Part shown: one piece after another, positions 10,666-19,382 of the stretch
Layout: the number at the start of each line of letters is the position of its first letter
How positions within the stretch are numbered: position 1 is the first letter of the stretch
Assembly: GCA_905250885.1 (NCBI GenBank)
Contig: CAJNOQ010003469.1
Span: 1-20,197 of the forward strand
From: Didymodactylos carnosus
Lineage: Eukaryota > Rotifera > Eurotatoria > Philodinida > Philodinidae
Direction: 5' to 3'
Length of the DNA stretch: 20,197 nucleotides
Translations under genes and position numbers: made by a program
The notes under the pieces: generated by a model
What the model saw: only the letters and a program-made list of their open reading frames with translations
Databases searched by the model: none
Told to the model about the DNA's origin: nothing

Positions 10666-11641
10666 ATAAATAACTTCAAAAAATAATTTTTCGTCTAAAT
10701 GTACGCGCATAAGACACATTATCCTCTTTATTTATCTGTGACTTGTCAATACATTAAAATAATAACTTTTGAAAATATTTGAATAAAATACAATAATTTG
10801 ACAATAATTTGTATAACAGTTATTTATCAAATTTCAACATCTTATCTAATCAAATTGACAATAAGAATAAAAGAAAATTTATGATTCAATACTGTGTACT
10901 ATGATTGTTTCCTTATTTTTTGTTTTGTTAACAAAAGGTTAGATTGCGTATATTATTCTACCAAACTGCCTTTAAACAATCATTATTAGAACTAGAGTAC
11001 TGATAGGTTCCTAAAGGAATATAATTATATTTCATAGATATGAACAATAATAATGTTTTACAATAGAAAAATATCACTATTTTAATTACTATTAAATATA
11101 AAGTGTATTTTTACACTAAATGAGTTAATAAGATTTTCACGGTTGTTTTCTGATATAAATGCCAATATTATCGATGTACGTGGTAATTATTGTCACGGTT
11201 TCTTTATTTTTCATTATTAATAAATCATGTGTAAATAGGAACAATAAAGAATTATAATATTTTAATTTATAAATAATTATCTCTCTATTATTGGAACATT
11301 TAAAGTGAGACAGAGTCTTTCATTAAAATTTGTCTTATAAACAAGATAACATTTTTTGCGTGTTTTTGTTTTTATTTGTGTCTATCCCTTGCACGTATAG
11401 TTATCAACATCTAAAGATCTTGCTAACCGAGTTGTATTGATCTTGAATATAAAAATATAATTCATCGTTTTTCTTCTTCTAACAAATACTTATAGTCACC
11501 TAATCTTCAAAAAAAGTAAAAAAAAAAAAATCCATATGTTTTTACTATTCCAATTCTGAGAATACCGTGTAGTTGTACTGTACTAATTTAACAGCATATC
11601 TCTCTCAAAAAAAATAACTTCCATTAACATTGTTATTGTGT

Positions 11642-11660
11642 TGTGTGTGTATGTGTGTGT
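11642..11660. repeat. GT-rich microsatellite
   Basis: TGTGTGTGT, one A, then TGTGTGTGT, followed by T-rich sequence and a poly-T run. Confidence 0.8.
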
Positions 11661-11945
11661 TTCATTTTTTCTTTTTTTTTTCTTCTAAGGAAAGTAAAAT
11701 GATATTAGTCTATCTGTATGATGGGACCAAAATCACAATTATATAGATCTGTATGCAAATAGAGTATAAAGGAGTCGGTTTTCTGATTTTCTTTCTTCTT
11801 TTTTTTTTTTTTGCTTTGTTTTTCTTGAAAAAAGAACAAAAAGAGAAGGATATTGCTCTAAAAACTATAAATGAACATTTTGTAAGAGCAGGAGCTAAAA
11901 ATATTTTATGATTATATTTTAAGTGCGTATTGGAGACGAGGTGTG

Positions 11946-11971
11946 ATATATATATATATATATATATATAA
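11946..11971. repeat. (AT)13 microsatellite
   Basis: An uninterrupted alternating AT run of 26 bases. A 103-codon open frame on the minus strand reads through it as a Tyr-Ile repeat and is not considered a gene. Confidence 0.85.
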
Positions 11972-12947
11972 ATGGTCAAACAGAACTGGTCGGGAAGAGA
12001 TACATTTAAAGTACGATGCATGAAGTGTGAATCGAGGAGAAGAGATGATGATATAAGAAATAAAAAGTAGATATAGTCTATAGATATCGGCTACGAGAAA
12101 TGATTAGATATGTTGATTACTAACGGTTGGATCAAAAATAATAGGATACTTTTTCATTTTTTTTTTTTTTCATATTTATATTCAGTTTCAAGGGTCTATT
12201 TTAGGTTTAAAGAATAGAGAATTTTTTGCTCTAGAAAATTTTCTCTATCCAATATTTACACGGTATTTGATTATTTGGAATATAAACTAGTGTTAAGACA
12301 AGTAAGAAACATAACATGCCATTTCAGTGACTTTTCAGTCATTTTCTTCAAAATAATATAGACAGTTAAGAAAAGAGATTGGATTATAAAGGGTTGATGA
12401 TTATTGTAACGAAATCTTTTACTTGTTTATACGACACCCCAAAGCTACAAAAAAAAATAATAGTGTATAATAAATTTAACTATATCAGGTAATATTAAAT
12501 TTGAAAAAAAAAGCAGAAAAAAATCTAGTAAAAAAATGTAGTACGAGTACTGGATTTTGTAGAGTAGAAAAGTCTATATTTGATATTTTGATCAATCGTA
12601 GGACTGCACAATATGATGAACAAATGAAGTACAAGAATAATTCATTTTTATAGATGAACTGTGAGAAACAGTTTTATTTTTTTCCATACTGATCAGGTAA
12701 ATGAAAACGAATTATTTTTACACAGGATATTCGTGATAAACAGCTAATAGAAACACTATTAAATAATCTATTAGATTAAAGATAACAAAATTCAATTTGA
12801 TTCTTCCGTCATAGTTATGTTTGTTACTTCAATAGACGACATTTTTGCTCTGATGATTGTTGCTTTAACAATATTATTTGAGAGAGAAAGAGATCAGTAA
12901 AAAACAGAAATAAGCTAATATTTTTTCCTCTATTTTTTTCTCTTTAG

Positions 12948-13048
12948 AAACTTACACTTGAAATCCAAATGCTGATATTTATCGACAGTTAGCTTTATAC
13001 AATAATTGGATGTGTTAGCCATTTACTGATGTAAATAAAGCGTATAGG
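12948..13048 (+). other. Probable 5'-UTR segment of the receptor with upstream splice acceptor
   Basis: A long pyrimidine tract ends in TCTCTTTAG at 12947, a textbook acceptor, 101 bases before the start codon. The frame upstream of the ATG is closed by TAG at 13016-13018, so this piece would be non-coding. The acceptor could receive an upstream non-coding exon or a spliced leader; the window cannot tell which. Confidence 0.5.
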
Positions 13049-13495
13049 ATGACGTCAGAATGCAACAATTGTACCCAGTCATTGTATAAAACTGTTTTAG
13101 TTATATCTGGTGGTTCTCTATTATCCGCTTTAACTATTACCGGCAATTTACTTGTTTTGATTTCTTTTCGTATTAATAAACAATTACGTACGGTAACAAA
13201 TTATTTTCTTCTATCACTTGCCATTGCCGATTTTACTATCGGATTTTTTTCCATACCCATTTTTACTACATACACAGTAACGAATACGTGGTCATTTAAT
13301 GCATTTTTATGTAATATTTGGTTAAGTGTAGATTATACAATGAGCAATGCATCCGTCGCCAATTTATTATTGATTTGTTTTGATCGTTATTTTTCAATAA
13401 CACGTCCATTGACCTACCGTGCTAAACGAACACCTAGACGAGCAGCTATCATGATATGTTTAGGCTGGACAATATCCTTTTTCATTTGGACACCG
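13049..13495 (+). CDS. mAChR: Receptor coding exon 1: N-terminus to helix 4
   Basis: Encodes residues 1-149: a 12-residue outer N-terminus with sequon N7-C-T, helix 1 (about 13-40), helix 2 (51-73), helix 3 (85-110), the DRY motif, the second inner loop with [15 protein letters not shown] (a muscarinic signature), and helix 4 up to WTP. The start is the first ATG after an in-frame TAG at 13016. The donor is CCG|GTAAGT, phase 0. Reading on without splicing stops within a few codons. Confidence 0.93.
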
Positions 13496-16400
13496 GTAAG
13501 TAAAAAATAAAATAGTCTTTTTTTTTCCATAAAAATAATGTGCTCATGTTTTTTTGTAGTGGATATTTGCCTGGCCATATATTGATAGCTCAGTAATTCA
13601 TCCATCAAATATGAAGGAACCTCATTGTAAACTACCATTTGCTGATAAAGCAGCATTTTCTATTCCAACAGCTATTGCTGCTTTCTATTTACCAGTAACA
13701 CTCATGTGTCTTCTCTATTATCGTATCTATCGGGAAACAGTTAAAAGACGAAAAGAATTACATTTATTACAAGCACAACATTGTAATCCATCATCGTGGT
13801 CAACAATGAGTAGTAGTAACAATACAAACGCCGTCACAAACACTACCGCACATATATTAAATGGTCGAACAACAATCACGTTTGGAAATGGTAATCAACA
13901 ACATCAATTATCAACATCCGATCAACAAACGTTAGAATTAGATACAGATGCTGTATCAACAAATTCTCAACAAGTTAAATTAAATAATTCACTAGTCATA
14001 ACACAAGATACTGATCAACAACAAAGAACTTGTTGGAAAATAAGCTGTTGTTCAAGGTTTGTGACTTTTCTTAGTGTATGGGATAATCGCATCTAAATCG
14101 GCAATATCTCTAACAGCAAATTTACACAAGTAATTGTGAGTTTAGAAGACTAAAATTTAGAAATATGAACAGCATATGTCTTAAATGAAAGTTAGTTATC
14201 GTATATTATTATTAGCCATTGTCTTAGAATGTAGGACTATATACAGGTAGAGCGTTAAAGAAGAGAAAAAAAAAAAGATTTTTTTCCTCTATTTTTCTCT
14301 TTATGGATCGATCAATGATAAATAGTTTCCGCCATTATTTCTTTTCAAAGAAGTTAATAATCTTAAGCTATACTCTATAGCTTTTCAACTTTTTAATGAC
14401 AATGAAAAATTCTTTATCCAGGATACCACTCATTGTTGAACGCTTTAGATATATACATTGATGAAAAGAAAAAATTATTAGTTAAATGTTTTTTTTCCCA
14501 ATAACCAACTGAGTATAATTTATGACATTAAACTATGGCGCACAGTTTGATATGACAAGTATTAGTATATTAGATCAAAAAACAATAGAACATTGATATA
14601 GATATATCCCCACAAATCAAAATAACAGAAAAAAAATCAGTGTTTAGTCTATCACACACATAGATAAAGATTTTTATCAATTGTTCCAGTTATGGATATA
14701 TAGATAACAACAATTTTATCACACGCGCACACTCTTAATTACCTAAAAAACCTTTTCCTGTGACTATGTGGGAGGTTTTGTTTAAATTAATTCAGAAATA
14801 CTTGATAATGTTTCTGACTTAATTTTTCAGAAATGTTGATAATGTCTAGTAGTCATATGCTTCGTACACGTGACTCTGGTTAAATCCCATGTTTTTCCAA
14901 CTCCTTGAACTTCAGATTAACCCATTTCATCATTTTTGCTATACATAAAAGCGTTCGAAAAACGTTATTTACATATAGTAGTATCTAGAAGATTGCTGGC
15001 ATTTACGAAATATACCATAACAACTAGATTACATGCATAACAGATAAATACATAGGACTTGTTAATTGCGCATGAAGAACGTAATGATATTCATAATTTG
15101 CGTTTTTCTATATTACAAATGGCTACTTCTTAATTGAGATCACTATTTTCTACACTCACTCTCACTTTGCTTCTCGCCCGGTGATGTTTGTTTGATGTCA
15201 ATTAAGACTTTCAAAAATGAGACCACATTTTATCAAAAAAGTGTTCTCACTTTAGAAGACTCGTTACAAACTCAATCTATGTATGAGGCAAAATTTTTAA
15301 AACAACAATACATATCTTTCGAACATATGTTGCTGTCATTATTAACGTCTTTTTTAAAATTATATTGTTAGCTCAAAGAAAGAATCTCGACAATTGCTTT
15401 TTACCTAATTTTCGAAAGAAAAGTGAAAAAGGCTAATGTTCAGTAGTTTGAAATTAAGACTTTGACGTATCTTTTTATGGAAAAATCAATTTAAAAATCT
15501 TTTTTTACGGAGAAACAAGATCTTAGAAAACTATATATTTTCTATAGTTTACGTCCGATTGCAGTCAGTCTTACAGAAGTTGTAGATTCTTCTGTGGATA
15601 TGTTACGATAAGATGTTTTATCTAAAAATGGTGATTCTCTCAAAGGATAGGATAGGATGTTTCAAAGGCACATGTTTCTCATGGTGGGTGATGACTGCAA
15701 AGTTGCGGTTATTTTCAAATGAATCTAGACATTTAGGTTCAATCTAAAACCCTAACCGTTTTTCATTCTTTTCTGGCACACGTTATGACATGAAATATTA
15801 AAAACGTCATCCTTCCTTTTTCAGCGACAACCATATCACACGCGCACAATCTAGAAAATCTAATTTTTTAAGCAAAAACGGCACATATTGTTGAAACGAG
15901 CATGATTTTGATTTTCAATAAAAAGATCAACTTAGGAGAGTTCCCCTTCGGGACGGGACAGGCTTTAAAAACATCTTGAAAAATCTGTTGATGATTTAAA
16001 GACGAATAGAGATATATTGTTTTTTCCACACAAGTAGATAGTTCGAAGTGGTCTCTTTAAAACGGAAGCAAAACGAGATCTGTATCCTTCGTAGTTTTGG
16101 CGTGTCATTAGATTTACTAGCAGTCACAGAACTTATATCTGTTGAGTTTCAAGACCCTCAAAACGATTGGAAGATAGGTTATCGAACACTATGAGTCTTC
16201 TGGCACTGTTTGTTCCTACGAATAGGTTGAAAAACATAGGGAAAACGTCTTTGTAGAAGATAGGCAATTTTAGACTAATTTTATTGAATATAAGAAGTTG
16301 ATCCTCGAAAGCGATCAGAGAGACTTGGAATTTCAAGATATCATTACAACAGTACGAGAATCTAGACTGAATCTCTGGAGAACCATTTCAGTACAAAACG

Positions 16401-18189
16401 TAATTTTTATGTTCTTATCTGATTTTTGGATCGAACTGTATTTATTCTAGAGCGTTTTTTTATCTAGTTGTTGCACGTTTAGGAATGTTATCTAAGTTTG
16501 TAGATAGAGCTAATGTTAGACTTTAATATACGAAAAGCTGAAAAATGCGAGGTTTTCATATCTCCATCAAAACGCAATGGTAAGGATAAACATTTTTTTA
16601 CATATTTAATAGGATATGTTCTACAATTTGTTAGTATCAGGAATTCTAACCTTCATATTTTGAGATTGTTGTTTAGTGATCCAAAATTACTTTGAAAATC
16701 TATGTTTTCGCGAAAAAGCGACTGGCAAGTGTATAATTCTATCGTCAAGTGCATCAACAACTTTCCATATTATTTCTAAACACGTAGTAAGTAGATGAGA
16801 AATCGTCTTGAGGAGAAGTAGTTTAATTCTAATATCATCGGTTCATCAAGTAGAGTAATCCGAAATCTTGAAGCTATTTTAAACTTAGAAGAAATCTCTG
16901 CAACTAGCCCAAATAGCTTATAGATCAGTATCAAAGATTATCTGATATTGTAGGTGTTGTGAAAATCAACAAATAACTCTAAATGACGACGATTCGTCCA
17001 CCGATAGTCAACAACAACGTCCACAAATTATTACAAGTACGAGCAATGAGAATGGAAAAATATGCCTTGCTAGTGGACGTTCAGAGAATATTCATGAAAC
17101 AAACACATTGAACAAGAATGAAAGTTCGCCAACAAAATCGTCGTTACTTTACGATCCATGGGTGAGACGAATCGATGTTTGCCCATCGTCAACAGACGAA
17201 CAAAGACTTTTTTATAATCGAAATAATACTGATACCGATTATGATACATTGTCGTCAAATAGACTGAAAAACATACTTATACCAGAAACGGTAATAGAAG
17301 AATGTCGATCAAATTTAGCTAAAAAATCGTCAAGTTGTATACGACGTGATCTTTGTAGTCAAAAGAACAATGAAAATATTACATTATTACAGAAACCAAA
17401 TTCAAAAGATGTCACAACAACATGGTCCCATACTGATCCTGTTGATGGTGATGGAAATGATCTAAAAGTCAAACGTAAACAGCGTCTACATAGTTCAAGC
17501 GATGAAGATAATGAAAGTAGTTCATCACTAACAGACAAAGATAAAGATATTGAATATGTTGAATCGCGATTACGTGGTCAAGTATCACAGCAACAACAAC
17601 GTCATCGACAATCGAAAATTAAACAGCAAACTTCACCGGATACATCTACTTATTCGTTGTATAATCAACCCGGAAATGTTACTTCGAGTATTATTCAACA
17701 ACAAAAAAATAAACGTCTCGTTGCGCCTACAGATTCTACTTCATCTTGCCGACAAACTAAATATTTGTCCACTCGACCATCACCAACAACGACGACTACT
17801 ACACCATATAACGAAATAACGCCGATCGATAACAATCCCATAAATATGTGCAAATCCCCGAGTCTGATAAAACTTTCACAAACAGATATTAGAATAGATA
17901 ATAAAAATGAAAAAAATAATAATTTAAAAAATCCAGTAAATGGGAGTGTTAAAACAACAAAACGTCGAGTAGAAAAAGTTAAAGATCAAAAAGCAGCAAA
18001 AACATTAAGGTAACGCATAGAAAAACTAAAGTAAATCTAAGAAGTATTGATAAAAAATTTTATATTTTTTTAGTGCCATTTTACTTGCATTTATTATCAC
18101 TTGGCTACCGTACAATACAAATATAATTATCTCTACAATCAAACCTGATATATTTGCACAAGGTTTTCCAATGTATTGGGAAAGATTTG
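13049..18189 (+). CDS. mAChR: Muscarinic acetylcholine receptor (class A GPCR), 3'-partial, four exons
   Basis: Exons 13049-13495, 13560-14056, 16954-18009 and 18074-18189 join in frame (phases 0, 2 and 2) to give 705 codons plus one base. Acetylcholine is the expected ligand, at the cell surface of neurons or muscle. Muscarinic hallmarks: N33 in helix 1; D61 in helix 2; C88; the helix 3 block DYTMSNASV (95-103), whose D95 binds the amine; DRY at 112-114; W140 and W147 in helix 4; TAIAAFYLP (186-194) in helix 5; and W677-L-P-Y-N681 in helix 6. The third intracellular loop is about 450 residues, far longer than in vertebrates but as in arthropod receptors. Its first part, [13 protein letters not shown], and its end, KAAKTLSAILLAF, both match the M1/M3/M5 and arthropod A class, pointing to Gq coupling. 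The N-terminus is short, with one sequon (N7). Helix 7 and the tail lie beyond the window. The identity is firm; the subtype is inferred. Confidence 0.93.
13496..13559 (+). other. Receptor intron 1 (64 bases)
   Basis: Donor GTAAGT, acceptor TTTTTTTGTAG|TGG. Splicing joins W-T-P of helix 4 to W-I-F-A-W of its outer end without splitting a codon. Confidence 0.88.
13560..14056 (+). CDS. mAChR: Receptor coding exon 2: second outer loop, helix 5, start of ICL3
   Basis: Encodes residues 150-314 plus two bases. C172 in the outer loop should pair with C88. Helix 5 (about 182-203) holds the pocket residues S183, T186 and A190 and ends in [15 protein letters not shown], the G-protein-contacting start of the third inner loop. 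The rest is Gln/Thr/Asn/Ser-rich and ends in a Cys-rich patch (KISCCSR). The donor is TCAAG|GTTTGT, phase 2. The frame stops soon after (14094-14096) if unspliced. Confidence 0.92.
14057..16953 (+). other. Receptor intron 2 (2.9 kb)
   Basis: Starts GTTTGT and ends in GATATTGTAG. The flanking codon halves AG and G restore Arg315. Inside are AT-rich sequence, short spurious open frames (for example 16133-16336 minus and 16513-16695 plus) and a 15-base GC-richer repeat at 14717-14731 and 15834-15848. I see no nested gene or transposon. Confidence 0.8.
16954..18009 (+). CDS. mAChR: Receptor coding exon 3: most of the third intracellular loop
   Basis: Encodes residues 316-666, with shared codons at each end. 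It is hydrophilic and low in complexity: Gln runs (QQQ near 333 and again in the middle), a Thr run followed by Pro (17778-17803), and an acidic-serine cluster at 495-506 that fits casein kinase 2-type sites. It ends in a basic stretch ([19 protein letters not shown]) leading into helix 6. The upstream boundary is set by the acceptor at 16953: the frame is open back to there and restores Arg with exon 2. The donor is TTAAG|GTAACG, phase 2. This loop governs G-protein choice, phosphorylation and internalisation in the family. Confidence 0.9.
18010..18073 (+). other. Receptor intron 3 (64 bases)
   Basis: Donor GTAACG, acceptor TATTTTTTTTAG|TGCC. The joined codon is AGT, giving the conserved KAAKTL-S-AILLAF of muscarinic helix 6. 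Confidence 0.9.
18074..18189 (+). CDS. mAChR: Receptor coding exon 4: helix 6 and third outer loop
   Basis: Encodes residues 668-705. Helix 6 ([14 protein letters not shown]...) carries W677, P679, Y680 and N681, matching the toggle Trp and the Tyr-Asn pair that close the muscarinic pocket. The outer loop reads [17 protein letters not shown] and has no cysteines. The donor TTG|GTGAGT (phase 1) splits the Gly codon that opens the family's GYWLCY helix 7 motif. The next exon is not in the window. Confidence 0.92.
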
Positions 18190-18447
18190 GTGAGTATGTT
18201 AGCTGTTGAGAGAAAGAAAACTTATGGCTTCATGGTACTGGTTCCGTGAATATCTCAAAACAAAGTCTGAAATAAAAAACTTGTTTATAGAAAGCATCTG
18301 GCTTCGAAGTATATTTACTGTACTTAAAATACTTTTTAAGTGATACATTTATTCATAACTTATATTCAAATGTACTACACTGCAATTATAGGTCTGAAGA
18401 CATCAAAAAGATAATTTTGTTTCAACACTCTCAAGATAATAGCTTAT

Positions 18448-18463
18448 TCTCAAAATTTTGAGA
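18448..18463. repeat. Perfect 16-base palindrome TCTCAAAATTTTGAGA
   Basis: The sequence equals its own reverse complement over 16 bases and stops pairing immediately outside. It lies in the last receptor intron. Such a length can arise by chance in AT-rich DNA, so no role is assigned. Confidence 0.6.
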
Positions 18464-19140
18464 TGATTAGACCTTTTTTCATAAATACAGGGAATTACTC
18501 GTATATCCTGAGTTACGGTAAAAATGTCAAGACAGTTCGATGCACTTTTCATCACGTTTGCCAACATTGAATAAAAAAGTCTTATCCCTGTGCATACACC
18601 TAAGGTCTAAATATGAAATTGTTTTGCTCAAAAACTGTCAAATGTCGCATTACATCTATACCTAGAAGGAAGATGACATATGATCTTACATTCAAATGTG
18701 ATCTATGACATCAGCAATTTTTTCTGTTGAAGTTTTACCATGATAGTAAGTGAAGTCTTATCCTATGTAGTGCACATACATTTACTGTTATCTTTTACAT
18801 CTTGAAAACGTAGAATTTGAAATCTGAAAAAAGAATGCGTTTGTTTGTCACTACCTTAGTTTTAAGCACTACTTCGTTTATAAAATAAACAAATATCTCT
18901 ACATAAGTTTTCTCATCACATACACATATATGTACCCATGTGGTAAATGTCGGCTGAAAATCGACGACATATCGCGACATCATATCGGAGATTTGTTTGT
19001 TTCGTTTGGTTCTTTATAATTCCCAACTACTCGGTTCAAATCTGTCCTAAAAATATTCTTTTTTTTCGTTTTTCCTAGTTTTTATGGTGTATTGATGTTT
19101 AGCCACTGTCGTATGATAGTGCTGTCAACTAAAGTCGAAG

Positions 19141-19382
19141 TTCTAGCTTGACCAGCGGGTCTAGAGCCTCGGCTGGCTCCTTGGTGTACAGATTAACTCG
19201 ATTGAGGTAACCACCAACAAGTTAATCGAAAAAAACAGATAGACTGAAAAAAATACCAATTACCAATTTTTCTTTTCGACTTCAATCAAAAAATATTTCC
19301 GACTGTAAAACTGGAATTTCTAAGAAGCGGGCTGTGGTCCACCCTAGACCTAGTGATATGTACATCGGTCATACGACTAGGT
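19141..19382. repeat. GC-richer hairpin-bearing patch, possible decayed repeat element
   Basis: Locally GC-rich sequence with several inverted repeats: GAGCC/GGCTC around a 6-base loop (19164-19179), GATTAACT/AGTTAATC (19191-19198 and 19220-19227), ACCTAGT/ACTAGGT (19348-19354 and 19376-19382), and GGTCTAG/CTAGACC linking 19158-19164 to 19344-19350. It may be the remains of a non-autonomous element or SINE, but no terminal repeats, target duplication or poly-A end could be defined. Confidence 0.3.

Larger units (their letters stand above)
7237..12947. other. 5.7 kb intergenic or 5' regulatory region with no recognisable gene
   Basis: Very AT-rich sequence with many T- and A-tracts and simple repeats. 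All open frames are short, several start at TTG or run through repeats, and none shows a domain or splice partner. It lies between the 3' end of the LolA-like gene and the receptor gene. It may therefore contain the receptor's promoter and an upstream non-coding exon, but no such exon could be placed from sequence alone. Confidence 0.5.

Noticed and set aside
11710-12021. 103-codon minus-strand open frame
   Set aside because: It owes its length to the (AT)13 repeat read as Tyr-Ile and to a poly-A-derived Lys run; no domain.
15749-15756. CCCTAA-like word suggesting telomeric sequence
   Set aside because: A single copy, not tandem, inside an intron.
15944-15963. Small GC hairpin TCCC-CTTC-GGGA
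   Set aside because: Only four base pairs; no conserved context or repeat partner.
16133-16336. 67-codon minus-strand open frame inside receptor intron 2, considered as a nested gene
   Set aside because: No recognisable motif, no convincing promoter or poly-A pairing, and length within chance for this intron.
17550-17819. 89-codon plus-strand frame overlapping receptor exon 3
   Set aside because: Alternate frame of a low-complexity coding exon; the frame encoding the loop joins correctly to exons 2 and 4.
19031-19045. GGTTCAAATCTGTCC, resembling a tRNA B-box
   Set aside because: No A-box, anticodon arm or acceptor stem can be placed at proper spacing upstream.
19141-19210. tRNA-like A-box word, considered as a tRNA gene
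   Set aside because: The anticodon stem and T-arm do not form and no 7-base acceptor stem exists; kept only as a possible decayed repeat.
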